Shown here in pieces: positions 11,146 through 20,280 of a DNA stretch of 64,000 nt; the stretch's first letter is position 1, and each line of letters starts with the position of its first letter. This DNA comes from an uncultured bacterium (GTDB lineage: Bacteria; Desulfobacterota; Binatia; UBA1149; CAITLU01). The notes under the pieces were generated by a model that saw nothing but the letters and a program-made list of their open reading frames with translations, did no database searches and was not told the DNA's origin. The position numbers and the translations under genes are program-made. The DNA lies in assembly GCA_903893315.1 (NCBI GenBank), contig CAITLU010000052.1, forward strand, positions 94,627-158,626, written 5' to 3'.

Positions 11146-12308
11146 CCCGGAAGACTGCCTCCGACCATGAGCCCGATGCCGTAGGTGATCGCGGCAGCGG
11201 TAAGTCCGAACATCGTCTGGCGCATGCCTGAGAAAAACACTCCGCGTCCGGTCATCAGCGTGATCGCGGCTCCGATGCCGAACAGACCGACGGCGCTGGC
11301 GCCGAGGCTGACCGGAATCGCGACCTCGCTGTTGGAGAACAGCAGGAAAGGAACGATCGGAATGATCGCGCCCACCGCGAACAATCCGAACGACGTGAAC
11401 GCCGCTTCCCAGGCCGAGCCTGCCAGTTCGTTCAGGTCGATGCCGAGTTCTTCGGCGGCCAGTGTCGCCAGCGCAGTGGCCGGGTCGCTCAGCAGCTTAC
11501 GCGCCAGAGCGAAGGCTTCTTCCTTCGAAAGTCCCTTGGCCTGATAGATCAGCGCGAGTTCCTGGGTCTCTTCTTCGGGAGCCAGCGCGAGTTCTTCGGC
11601 CTCGATCTCGATCTGCCTGGCGTAAAGCTCTCTGGCGCTTTGCACCGACAGCCACTCGCCGAGAGCCATCGAAATCGCGCCGGCGAGCAGGCCGGCAAGT
11701 CCTGCGATCAGGATCGGTCCGTTGGATGTCGAGGCACCGGCCACGCCCATCACCAGACTCATGTTGGAAACCAGACCGTCGTTGGCACCGAGCACCGCCG
11801 CGCGCAGCGCGTTGCCGCCCATTGCGCGGTGGCGTCCCTCGAAACGAGCGATGGCTCCGCCGGCCATGCCGCTGTCTGAAGCGCTCTGGATGCTGCGCAG
11901 GATCGCGCCGTGAGTGTCCTCGCGGCCGTTGGGCGCAGTTCCCTGCGCGATCTTGGCGCTGGCCGCTGCCTGTCCCATCGCGCGTTCGGCTTCCGCGAGC
12001 GTCGACAGAACCAGGCCGGGTCCCATGTGGTGTGCGAGCCACGCGAGCGTTCGCGCGCGTCTTGAAGGCACCACGTCGTCGGCGTTGTTTCCACTCTTGG
12101 CCAGCAGCTGACGCCAGTGTTCGGCATGGCGCTGCTCTGACCGGGCCAGTTGCCGGTAGACGTCGACGATCTCGGGACGCTCTTCGAGCGTAGCCAGCGT
12201 CTCGTAGAGAAATTGGGTGTCGACCTCGGTTTGAAGATTGGCGCGCAGGCGCGCAGGCGGCGGCGTGGCCGCTGGCGCAGTCGAAGGCCTGTTCGGAGTC
12301 GGGCTCAT
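11142..12308 (-). CDS. Ferritin-like / VIT1 fusion iron transporter (MbfA-like)
   Basis: A 388-residue two-domain protein. Residues about 25-150 form a ferritin-like helical bundle with Glu and His metal-ligand candidates (LYETLATLEER, SEQRHAEHW). Residues about 190-388 form a VIT1/CCC1 transporter (LRAAVLGANDGLVSNMSLVMG) with about five membrane helices. The same architecture in rhizobial MbfA exports iron across the inner membrane. ATG 12308 is chosen because upstream in-frame residues look non-coding. It starts 16 bp after the RND permease and its stop overlaps the ferrochelatase start, so iron handling and haem synthesis are joined to a pump operon. Confidence 0.9.
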
Positions 12309-12324
12309 GGATTCTTCCTTGCGG

Positions 12325-15300
12325 TCACGTGCGCGGCTGCCCCCGCGAGATGTAGGAATACATCGCCGGCACCACATAGAGCGTCAGCAAAGTCGAAAAC
12401 AGCAGACCGCCGACCACCGCGATGCCGAGCGATTGGCGGCTTCCGGCCGCGCCGCCGAGCGACAGCGCGATCGGCAGAATCCCGAGGATGGTCGCCAGCG
12501 TCGTCATCAAGATCGGCCGCAGGCGCGAGACCGCGGCGTCGACTACGGCATCGAGCAGCCCGAGTCCCGCGTGCTTTCTCTGGTTGGCGAACTCGACGAT
12601 CAGGATGCCGTTCTTGGTGACCAGACCGATCAACATGATGAGTCCGATCTCGCTGAACACGTTCAGGGTCTTACCCGTCAGTGCCAGTGTTCCCAGTGCA
12701 CCGGCGATCGAAAGCGGCACGGTGACCAGGATGATGACCGGGTCGCGGAAGCTCTCGAACTGGGCCGCCAGCATCAGGTAGATCAGCACCAGAGCCAGCA
12801 CGAAGGCGAACACCAGGCTCGAAGCGGCGTCGGCGAAGTCACGCGACTGTCCGGCCAGGCTGGTGCGTATGCCGGGCGGCAGCAGACGCTTGCCGATAGC
12901 GTCGAGAGTGGCGATGCCGTCGCCGATGGTCTTTCCGGGCGCGAGTCCCGCCGAAATGGTCGCCGACGTGAAGCGGTTGAAATGGTAGATCGAGGCCGCT
13001 CCCACCGTCTCGTCGAAGAACACGAGATTGTCGAGTGAGATCATGTCGCCGCTGCGCCCGCGCACGAAGAGCTTTGCGATGTCGCCGGGGTCGTTGCGGT
13101 CTCCGCGATTGACCTGGCCGATCACCTGGTACTGACGGTCGTTCATCAGGAAGTAACCGAAGCGCTGCCCGCCGTAGGCCAGTTGCAGAGTGCGGGCGAT
13201 GTCCTGCACCGACACGCCGAGTTCGGCGGCGCGCGCCCGGTCGATGCGAATCGAGCCTTCGGGACGGTTGAGCTTCAGGTCGACGTCGACGAACTTCAAG
13301 GTCGGGTCGGCGCTCGCGGCATCGAGGAACTTCGGCAGCACGTCGACCAGTTCGTCGAGAGTCGAGCTTTGCAGCACGTACTGCACCGGCAGTCCGGCGC
13401 GGCGATCGCCGATGGTCGGAGGCTGAGCTGGAAACGTGCGTACGTTGGTGAAGCTCTCGAGGTCGCCGGAGATCTCGCGGAATATTTCTTCCTGGCTGCG
13501 GCGGCGCTGGTCGGGATCGTTCAGGTAAATGCTGAGCACCCCGGTGTTGGCTCCGGTTCCGCTCATGCCGGTGATGGCGAAGGCCCGCGAAATCTCCGGG
13601 AAGTTGTCGGAGACGTAGGTCGCCATGCGGTCGAGCTGGTCGCGTGCGAACTCGAACGAAGAACCCTCCGCAGTCCTGAAGGCCACGCGGATGTTGGAGC
13701 GATCCTCCATCGGTGCGAGTTCGCTCGGCAGCGACTTGCCGAGCACGACGATCGCCAGCGCACTTACCGCCAGCAGCGGGAACGCGATCCAGCGCACCTT
13801 CAGGAATGCGGCCAGCGATCGGCGGTAGCCGTCAGTCAGCGCCACGAAGAATCCTTCCGTCGCGCGGTGGAAGGCGCTGTGGTGGGCCTCACGCTTGAGG
13901 ATGAAACGGCACATCATCGGCGACAGTGTCAGCGCGACAAACGCCGAAACCAGCACCGCGCCGACCACTACCGCGCCGAACTCGCGGAACAGCCGCCCGG
14001 TAAGTCCTTGCAGGAAGATCACCGGGACGAACACCGCGGCCAGCGTCACCGTGGTCGAAAGCACCGCGAAGTAGATCTCGCTCGACCCTTCGAGCGCCGC
14101 TTCCAGCGGCGTCGCGCCGCGTTCGATCTTCGAGTAGACGTTTTCCAGCACCACGATCGCGTCGTCGCAGACCAGGCCGATTGCCAGCACGATCCCGACC
14201 AGCGTCAGTACGTTGATGGTGAAGCCGGCCATGTACATCAGGAAGAACGTCGAGATGATGCTGACCGGTATCGCCAGCACCGGGATCAGCGTCGAGCGCC
14301 AGTCGCGCAGGAACAGGTAGATGATCAGCGTGACCAGGCCGAATGCGATCAGCACCGTCTCTTCCACTTCACTGACCGAGCGCCGCACGAATTTCGTGAA
14401 ATCGTAACCGACGTCTATTTCGTAGTCGGCCGGGGCGTCGCGGCGGATTCCTTCCAGGCGTTTGTAGAGTTCGTCGGCGATGGCGATGGCGTTGGTGTTG
14501 GGCTGCGGAAGCACCGCGATCAGGATGATCGGGACCAGGTCGCGCGAAACACCGATGCGCAGGTTCTCGGCGCCGAGCTCGGCGCGTCCGACGTCGCGAA
14601 GCAGGACCTGGCGCCCGTTTTCTTCGCGCAGGATCATCGAGTCGAATTCTTCGGCAGTGGTAAGACGCCCGCGTGTGCGCAGGCTGAGTTCGATGGTGCT
14701 GCCTTCGAGGCGGCCGCTTGGCAGGTCGACGTTCTGTGCGGCGAGTGCTTTTTCGACGTCGAGCGGGGTCAGGCCGTAGGCGGCCAGCCGCATCGGGTCG
14801 AGCCACAGCCGCATCGCGTAGCGCTTCTCGCCGTAGATGCGCACGCTGCTGACGCCGGCGATGGTCTGCAGGCGCTCGCGAACCACGCGGTCGGCAAAGT
14901 CGTTGACTTCCAGGATGCTTCGCGTCGGGCTTTGCACGCCGAGGAATATGATCGGGTCGGAGTCGGCGTCGGACTTCTCGACCACCGGAGGATCTGCATC
15001 GGGTGGCAACAGACGCACCGCCCGCGAGACACGGTCGCGCACGTCGTTGGCGGCCGCTTCCAGGTCGGCGCCCACTTCGAACTCGACGCGGATCTGACTG
15101 CGTTCTTCGCTCGAGGTCGACGACAGCACGCGGATTCCGTCGATGCCGTTGATCTGCTGTTCGAGCGGCTCGGTGATCTGCGAGGCGATGACGGTGGGGC
15201 TGGCGCCGGCGTAGTTGGCGGTGACGGTGATGATCGGCGGATCGACGGCCGGATACTCGCGCACGCCGAGCAGGAAGAACGCGACCACACCGAACAGCAC

Positions 15301-15363
15301 CAGCACCATCGAACAGACGGTGGCCAGGACCGGCCGCGAGATGCTGATGGCGGAGAGATTCAC
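12325..15363 (-). CDS. RND efflux permease (HAE1/AcrB-like)
   Basis: A 1012-residue inner-membrane proton/drug antiporter of the RND family with twelve expected membrane helices and two large periplasmic loops. The N-terminus SAISISRPVLATV is typical, as are the duplicated helix groups (VCDDAIVVLENV in the first half, NGILIVEFANQRK in the second) and the porter-domain stretch VDPPIITV. The paired acidic residues of the proton relay are in VCDDAIV. The start is GTG 15363, 12 bp after the membrane-fusion gene. Substrate cannot be deduced. It is the third gene of a five-gene run that continues into iron genes. Confidence 0.93.
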   Translation of the reverse strand: MNLSAISISRPVLATVCSMVLVLFGVVAFFLLGVREYPAVDPPIITVTANYAGASPTVIASQITEPLEQQINGIDGIRVLSSTSSEERSQIRVEFEVGADLEAAANDVRDRVSRAVRLLPPDADPPVVEKSDADSDPIIFLGVQSPTRSILEVNDFADRVVRERLQTIAGVSSVRIYGEKRYAMRLWLDPMRLAAYGLTPLDVEKALAAQNVDLPSGRLEGSTIELSLRTRGRLTTAEEFDSMILREENGRQVLLRDVGRAELGAENLRIGVSRDLVPIILIAVLPQPNTNAIAIADELYKRLEGIRRDAPADYEIDVGYDFTKFVRRSVSEVEETVLIAFGLVTLIIYLFLRDWRSTLIPVLAIPVSIISTFFLMYMAGFTINVLTLVGIVLAIGLVCDDAIVVLENVYSKIERGATPLEAALEGSSEIYFAVLSTTVTLAAVFVPVIFLQGLTGRLFREFGAVVVGAVLVSAFVALTLSPMMCRFILKREAHHSAFHRATEGFFVALTDGYRRSLAAFLKVRWIAFPLLAVSALAIVVLGKSLPSELAPMEDRSNIRVAFRTAEGSSFEFARDQLDRMATYVSDNFPEISRAFAITGMSGTGANTGVLSIYLNDPDQRRRSQEEIFREISGDLESFTNVRTFPAQPPTIGDRRAGLPVQYVLQSSTLDELVDVLPKFLDAASADPTLKFVDVDLKLNRPEGSIRIDRARAAELGVSVQDIARTLQLAYGGQRFGYFLMNDRQYQVIGQVNRGDRNDPGDIAKLFVRGRSGDMISLDNLVFFDETVGAASIYHFNRFTSATISAGLAPGKTIGDGIATLDAIGKRLLPPGIRTSLAGQSRDFADAASSLVFAFVLALVLIYLMLAAQFESFRDPVIILVTVPLSIAGALGTLALTGKTLNVFSEIGLIMLIGLVTKNGILIVEFANQRKHAGLGLLDAVVDAAVSRLRPILMTTLATILGILPIALSLGGAAGSRQSLGIAVVGGLLFSTLLTLYVVPAMYSYISRGQPRT

Positions 15364-15375
15364 CGTCCGGCGATC

Positions 15376-16452
15376 TCAGCGCGGGACAACCGGCTCGACG
15401 CGGACGCCGGGCCGCAGTCGCAGCAGGTTCGAAGTGAGCACCGTATCGCCGGCTTTGAGGCCGCGCACGACCTCGACCGAATCGCGGGTGCGCAGTCCGA
15501 TCTCGACCTCTTGAAGGGCGGCACGCCCGTCTCGCAGCGCGTAGACGCTGTAGCCGGTGGCCGCGGGAATGATGGCCTGGGCCGGGACCAGGATGCCGGC
15601 AAGCGGTCTCTCGATCGGTATTTCCACCGTCGCGAAGGCTCCGGGGATCAGCACGCCCTTGGTGTTGTCGGCCAGTCCCCGCACCATCAGGCTGCGCGTG
15701 GGCGCGTCGATGACAGGCTCGATCGCGATCACCGCCCCGTCGAAATCCTCGCTGCGGCTCGCCACCCGGAAACTGAAACGGGTGCCGATCGCGACCGCGC
15801 CTGCGTGACGCTCGGGGACCGAGAAGTCGACCTTGATACGGCTGGTGTCCTGCAGCGTCGTCATCACGATGTCGGGCGTGATCCACGCGCCTTCGCTGAC
15901 CCGGCGAAGACCGACGCGGGCACGAAACGGAGCGCGAATCTCGGTCTTGGCCAGCGTCACGCGCAGCGAATCCATCTGCGCTTCGATGCCGTGCAGTTCG
16001 GCCAGTGCCTGATCGTAGGCCTGCTGGCTCAGCGCCTTCTTGTCGTAGGTGAGCAGCGCACGCTGTCGCTCTTCGGTGCGCGCGGAGAGTTGGCGCTGCA
16101 CTTCGAGCTCGGCCAGCTTGGCCCCGAGGTCGGCATCGTCGAGTTTGAAGAGCAGGTCGCCTTTTTCGACGTCGGTGCCTTCGGCGACCGCGATCGACAC
16201 CAGGCGGCGCGAAAGCTCCGACACCACCGAGATGGCCTCGTTCGCGGCCAGCGTGCCGACCGTGCTGACGTTGTCGTGGATCGGCACCTCGGCGACGGCG
16301 TAGGTCTCGGCCTGCAGCGCGACGTCGCGCTGTGCCTGCGAAGCTGAAGCTCCCGCCCCGGTCGGCGAAGAAGAACGGCCCTTGAGCACGTAGGTGCAGG
16401 CGATCGCGACGGCTACTGCAAGCAGCGCCGGCACCAGGCGTCGTCGGCTCAT
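15376..16452 (-). CDS. RND periplasmic adaptor (membrane-fusion protein)
   Basis: A 358-residue HlyD/AcrA-type adaptor that bridges the inner-membrane pump and the outer-membrane channel. An N-terminal hydrophobic segment (about residues 6-23) anchors or exports it. Then come a lipoyl half-motif (VEKGDLLFKLDDADL), a coiled-coil hairpin rich in Ala, Leu and Glu, the returning lipoyl half (IRAPFRARVGLRRV) and beta-barrel strands near ALRDGRAALQEVEIG. Its ATG overlaps the upstream stop by 4 bp. Confidence 0.92.
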   Translation of the reverse strand: MSRRRLVPALLAVAVAIACTYVLKGRSSSPTGAGASASQAQRDVALQAETYAVAEVPIHDNVSTVGTLAANEAISVVSELSRRLVSIAVAEGTDVEKGDLLFKLDDADLGAKLAELEVQRQLSARTEERQRALLTYDKKALSQQAYDQALAELHGIEAQMDSLRVTLAKTEIRAPFRARVGLRRVSEGAWITPDIVMTTLQDTSRIKVDFSVPERHAGAVAIGTRFSFRVASRSEDFDGAVIAIEPVIDAPTRSLMVRGLADNTKGVLIPGAFATVEIPIERPLAGILVPAQAIIPAATGYSVYALRDGRAALQEVEIGLRTRDSVEVVRGLKAGDTVLTSNLLRLRPGVRVEPVVPR

Positions 16453-17882
16453 TGGAGACGGACCTCCTCCGCTTCTTCCCAGCCGCCTCCGAGAGCGACG
16501 TAGATTGCGATCAGGGTTGTGGAAACAGCGGTCTGGCTCTCCACCAGGCGACTCTCCGATTCAACCAGCGAGCGTTCGGCGACCAGTACGTCGAGGAATC
16601 CCACCAGGCCGTTGGCGTAAAGGCGGTGAGCGAGTTCGGCTGCTTCGCGGTTGGCGTCGACGGCTTCTTCGAGGTCGCGGCGGCGCAGTTGTTCGCGGGT
16701 GTGGCGCACGAACGCGTTCTCGACATCTTCGAGCGCGCTCAGCAGAGTCGATTCGTAGCGTGCCAGCGCTTCTTCCTGGAGAGCGTTGCGAACCTGGATG
16801 GCGCCGCGAATGCTTCCGCCGGCAAAGACCGGCCACACGATGCTCGGGCCGAAGGTGGTGAGTCTGCTGCCGGCCTTGAAGAGGTCACCGACGTCCAGGC
16901 TGCTGAGTCCCACCGAACCGGTGAGCGTGAATCTGGGATAGAGGTCCGCGGTGGCGGCGCCGACTCGCGCTGTGGCTGCGGCCAGTTCGCGTTCGGCGCG
17001 TCGAAGATCGGGGCGGCGCCGCAGCAGATCGGCCGGCACTCCGACCAGGATCCGTGAAGGTGCCGATGGGATCGGCGCATCGGTACGAAGCTCGTCGGCC
17101 AGCGCAGCGGGCGCTCTGCCGAGCAGGACCCCGAGGCGATGCACGCTCTGCTCGCGCGTGCTTTCGAAGGGGGAAAGTGCGGCCGCGGTGCCGGCGACCT
17201 GGGCCCTTGCACGTTCGACGTCGAGGTCGCTGGCCAGCCCGACCGTGCGCCGCGCTTTGGTCAGGTTCCAGGTCTCCTGCTGCGCGGCAAGGTTTTTCTC
17301 CAGCGTAGCGATGCTGCTCTGGGATCCGCGCAGTTCGACGTAGGTGGCTGCGACCTCTCCGATCAAGGCCAGCAGCACCGCGTGCCGTTCTTCGACCGAG
17401 GCTTCGATGTCGGCGTCGGCGGCCTCCACCGACCTTCGCACGCCGCCGAACATGTCGAGCAGGTAGCCGGCGCCCGCGAACAGCGCGCTGTTGTCGGGGC
17501 CGGTTCCGACCGTTGTCGCCGCGGTTGCGTTGAGGCTCGGCCACAGTCCGGAGGCAGCAATGCGCCGCGAAGCCTGAGCCTGGCGCACGCGGGTTTCGGC
17601 CACCTGCACGTCGACGTTGGATCTGACGGCTCTCTCGACCAGCGAGGTCAAGGTCGGATCGGCAAACCTCGTCCACCACCGTGCCGCGTCCTGCTGCGGC
17701 CCCGGCTCGGTCGCGGCCGGCGCCGGACTCGCCGCAGCATCCACGCCGGCTGGCCGGCTCCAAGCCGGCGGAACATCCAGGTCGGCGGGGCGGTAGTCCG
17801 GGCCTACCGTACAGGCGGCCGCCGTCGTTGCCACAGCGAGCGACAGCAGGGTTCGACGAAATTGGTCCTGGCAGGTGAGCAC
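16449..17882 (-). CDS. Outer-membrane efflux factor, NodT/OprM family lipoprotein
   Basis: A 477-residue outer-membrane factor. A lipobox (TTAAAC, Cys24) and the following TVGPDYRPADLDVPP are diagnostic of the NodT branch. Two repeated helical blocks (RARAQVAGTAAALSPFE and YESTLLSALEDVENAFVRH) form the periplasmic tunnel. It starts at GTG 17882 with no clear Shine-Dalgarno; a TACACT element lies only 7 bp upstream (17889-17894, reverse strand), so a leaderless transcript is possible. It is the first gene of the OMF-MFP-RND-VIT1-hemH run. No divergent regulator is present beside it. Confidence 0.9.
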   Translation of the reverse strand: MLTCQDQFRRTLLSLAVATTAAACTVGPDYRPADLDVPPAWSRPAGVDAAASPAPAATEPGPQQDAARWWTRFADPTLTSLVERAVRSNVDVQVAETRVRQAQASRRIAASGLWPSLNATAATTVGTGPDNSALFAGAGYLLDMFGGVRRSVEAADADIEASVEERHAVLLALIGEVAATYVELRGSQSSIATLEKNLAAQQETWNLTKARRTVGLASDLDVERARAQVAGTAAALSPFESTREQSVHRLGVLLGRAPAALADELRTDAPIPSAPSRILVGVPADLLRRRPDLRRAERELAAATARVGAATADLYPRFTLTGSVGLSSLDVGDLFKAGSRLTTFGPSIVWPVFAGGSIRGAIQVRNALQEEALARYESTLLSALEDVENAFVRHTREQLRRRDLEEAVDANREAAELAHRLYANGLVGFLDVLVAERSLVESESRLVESQTAVSTTLIAIYVALGGGWEEAEEVRLQ

Positions 17883-18005
17883 GCCGCAGTGTAGGCGGCA
17901 CCAGTTTCAAGTCGAAGCGCGCCGCAGCCTGTGTGGATTGCGGCGGGTTTCCGTGGAGCGGATCGGTTTTTCGGCAATAACAAGCTGTTCCGGTGAATCC
18001 CATCA

Positions 18006-18011
18006 CATAAT
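18006..18011 (+). promoter_or_regulatory. Candidate -10 element ahead of the small ORFs
   Basis: CATAAT matches the sigma-70 consensus at five of six positions and lies 48 bp before the first small ORF. No convincing -35 hexamer is found at the right distance, so the call is weak. Confidence 0.25.
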
Positions 18012-18053
18012 ACGCATGGTCGAAGTGAGCTTTGTCGGCTAGGTTACGCCCGC

Positions 18054-18221
18054 GTGGACATTGCCGTTCCTAACCATCGCGAGGTCGCAGGCCTGATCGC
18101 GCCGATCTTCTCGGCGCACGGGGTGGAGGTCCACGTCGCGAACAGCCCCGAGGCCGGTTCCCGCGAACCGGCAACCGCCGCCGCACGGGCGGACATCGAG
18201 AACCGCAATGAGCAGGTATGA
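18054..18221 (+). CDS. Possible small protein of 55 residues, unknown
   Basis: A short GTG-started frame, rich in Ala, Glu and Val, starting VDIAVPNHREVAGL. It ends inside the first codons of the next small gene, with a 14-bp overlap. No known domain is recognised. Codon third positions are mostly G or C, like the neighbours, but in this GC-rich DNA that is weak support. It might be a leader peptide for the following membrane protein, or not coding. Confidence 0.3.
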   Translation: MDIAVPNHREVAGLIAPIFSAHGVEVHVANSPEAGSREPATAAARADIENRNEQV

Positions 18222-18585
18222 GTTGCGGCTTCAGCCGCTGGCGCGGTTATGGTCTGCGGGCAGATACGGCGGCGGCGTTGTATTGCTGACATCAGCGGCG
18301 TTCATGGCGAACGACTGCTGGCTGGTCGTCTCGGTAGTCGGTGCCGTATCGTTGCTGTGGGCTGTGGTGCACACGCTGTTCTGCAAACTTGCGCTTGCTC
18401 TCGACAAGAGGTTGGACGTCATCGAAGGAAGGCTCGAGCGCGAATCCTCGGTCATCCACCCGAGTGAAGGCGACGCGACGCCGCTGCGTGAAGTGACGCG
18501 CGAACGTCACCCCTGCATTGCGGGCGATCCGGTCGATGCAGATGCGGATCTCGGCGTTGCTCGATCCCGGCAGGTCAGCGCGTAG
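18208..18585 (+). CDS. Small hypothetical membrane protein
   Basis: A 125-residue frame starting MSRYELRLQPLAR. Two hydrophobic segments (about residues 20-35 and 39-60, including LLWAVVHTLFCKLALAL) are followed by a short amphipathic stretch (LDKRLDVIEGRLE) and a polar tail. No family is recognised. The design resembles small membrane-anchored coiled-coil proteins. It stands alone between the efflux operon and a convergent acetyltransferase. Confidence 0.5.
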   Translation: MSRYELRLQPLARLWSAGRYGGGVVLLTSAAFMANDCWLVVSVVGAVSLLWAVVHTLFCKLALALDKRLDVIEGRLERESSVIHPSEGDATPLREVTRERHPCIAGDPVDADADLGVARSRQVSA

Positions 18586-18624
18586 ACCGCAGCCGGCGCT
18601 TCTTGGCGGGGCGCACCCGCGACA

Positions 18625-19143
18625 TCAAAGCTCCAGACGCATCACCACCCGTAACGATCTCGGCAGGCCGCGACTCTCCTCCGCTTGCACCGCGTCGGCC
18701 ACGCCCGCCGTCCAGGCGTCCGGCTCGACTACGCGAAATCCGAGTTTCGCGTAGAACGGCGCGTTCCAGCCGACGTCGCGGTAGGTGTTCAACGTTACTG
18801 CCGGATAGCCGGCGCGCGCAGCGTAGTCGGCCACCGCTCTTACGAGCGCGCGTCCGACGCCGCGGCGGCCCCAGCTCTGCGATACCGCGACTTCCTGCAG
18901 GTGAAAGCAGTCGTCGACGCGCGTGCCGTAGCCGAAACCGATCAGTTCGTCTTCCGGCGTCGCTGCAACCCAGACGTTGCCGAGAGCGCAGGCGTCGGCC
19001 AGGTCCTCCACGCAGGTGATGTCGTCGGAAAGGTCGCGCAGTTCCTCTATCGTCCAGAAACGCTGGGTCGCTTCTTCTTCGAGACTTGGAAGAAAGGGGA
19101 TCTCGTCGCCAAGTGCCAGACGGATTTCGTATTCGGGAGGCAT
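18625..19143 (-). CDS. GNAT-family N-acetyltransferase
   Basis: A 172-residue GNAT enzyme that moves an acetyl group from acetyl-CoA to an amine. The acetyl-CoA motif A is visible as LQEVAVSQSWGRRGVGRALVRA, with the Q/RxxGxG/A pyrophosphate loop. The later WNAPFYAKLGFRVVE is the usual C-terminal motif B. The substrate is not evident. It is monocistronic, converging on the small membrane protein. Confidence 0.87.
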   Translation of the reverse strand: MPPEYEIRLALGDEIPFLPSLEEEATQRFWTIEELRDLSDDITCVEDLADACALGNVWVAATPEDELIGFGYGTRVDDCFHLQEVAVSQSWGRRGVGRALVRAVADYAARAGYPAVTLNTYRDVGWNAPFYAKLGFRVVEPDAWTAGVADAVQAEESRGLPRSLRVVMRLEL

Positions 19144-19188
19144 GGTTGTGCAGTGACCTCGGGCTTGCGGTTTTAGAAATGTTCCCCG

Positions 19189-20280
19189 TCAGCTTCCGTG
19201 ACGGTGATGGAGATCCGGGTAGTGAGCGTGGATGTGAACGAGCGGTGTGTGTCGGTGTCGGTGCACATGAGGAACCGGGTCGGTAGGTGACGGATCATCA
19301 GGGCCGTGCCGGTGGCCGTTGCCGTGGTGCTCGTCGTGGACGTGGACGTGCGCGTGAACCAACGGATCGTGCAGGTGCGTGTGCCTATGGCGCTCCGTGA
19401 TGTGGAGCCACACTCCGGTGCCCATCAGCAGTGCGGCGCCGACGAAAGCCGGTGTCAGCGGCTCGTGCCACAGCGCGATGGCCAGCGCGGCACCGACGAA
19501 CGGGGCGAGCGAAAAGCAGGCGCTCGTTCTGGCGGTTCCTATCCTGCGCAGCGCGCGCAGGTAATACACCAGGCTGATCCCGTAACTGCCGAGTCCGAGC
19601 GTCAGAGCGGCCGCCAGATGGAAGGCGTCGGTACGCGCCGAATCCGCCGCGACGGCGATTGCCAGGTTGACGCTGCCGGCGACGAGTCCCTTGATTGCGG
19701 CGGTCTGCGTCGGGTCGGCGCCGGCAAGTTTCTGCGTGAGGTTGTTGTCGATCGCCCACGCCAGACACGCCGCCACGATCAGCAGCGGACCTGGCAAGCC
19801 GTTCCAATCCGGGCTTGCCTGCCATGCCAGGACGGCAGCGCCGCAACCGATCGCGGTCATGCCGACGGCTATTCTCAGGCCGATGCTTTCGCGAAAGAAC
19901 AGCCACGCCAGCGCGGCGGTGAGCGCGCCTTCAACGTTCAGCAGTAACGACGCCGACGATGCGGTGGTGCGTTCGAGCCCGAGCAGCAGCAGCAGCGGCG
20001 CCGCGACGCCGCCGGTCGCGACTACGCCGGCGAGCCACGGCAGATCGCCGCAGGCGAGGGATGCTTCACGAGGCTCTTCGTGCAGCATGCGGCGCGCCAG
20101 CCACACGCTGCCGAGGCCGAGTCCGGAACCGAGATACAGGAGCCCCGCCAGCAACTGCGGGTGAAGATCGCCAAGCAGTATCTTTGCCAGCGGCGTGCCG
20201 ATCCCGAACAGCAACGCGGCAGTCAGCGCCAGGCCGATGCCCTCGCGTCCGATTCTAAGGTCGTCGCGCCCCTTGTTCAC
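19189..20280 (-). CDS. EamA/DMT-family transporter with histidine-rich C-terminal tail
   Basis: A 363-residue inner-membrane transporter of the drug/metabolite superfamily. Residues about 15-290 hold ten hydrophobic segments in two EamA repeats (ALLFGIGTPLAKILL; LVYYLRALRRIGTARTSA). The last 70 or so residues are a tail with more than 20 histidines in HxH patterns, a likely metal-binding region (zinc, nickel or cobalt). The first 290 residues are a full-length EamA protein, so the tail is an addition. Its GTG start overlaps the stop of the EcsC gene by 4 bp. Confidence 0.88.
   Translation of the reverse strand: MNKGRDDLRIGREGIGLALTAALLFGIGTPLAKILLGDLHPQLLAGLLYLGSGLGLGSVWLARRMLHEEPREASLACGDLPWLAGVVATGGVAAPLLLLLGLERTTASSASLLLNVEGALTAALAWLFFRESIGLRIAVGMTAIGCGAAVLAWQASPDWNGLPGPLLIVAACLAWAIDNNLTQKLAGADPTQTAAIKGLVAGSVNLAIAVAADSARTDAFHLAAALTLGLGSYGISLVYYLRALRRIGTARTSACFSLAPFVGAALAIALWHEPLTPAFVGAALLMGTGVWLHITERHRHTHLHDPLVHAHVHVHDEHHGNGHRHGPDDPSPTDPVPHVHRHRHTPLVHIHAHYPDLHHRHGS

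Noticed and set aside
13183..16347. A 1054-codon open frame on the plus strand
   Set aside because: It is the mirror of the RND permease and adaptor genes and has no protein-like composition.
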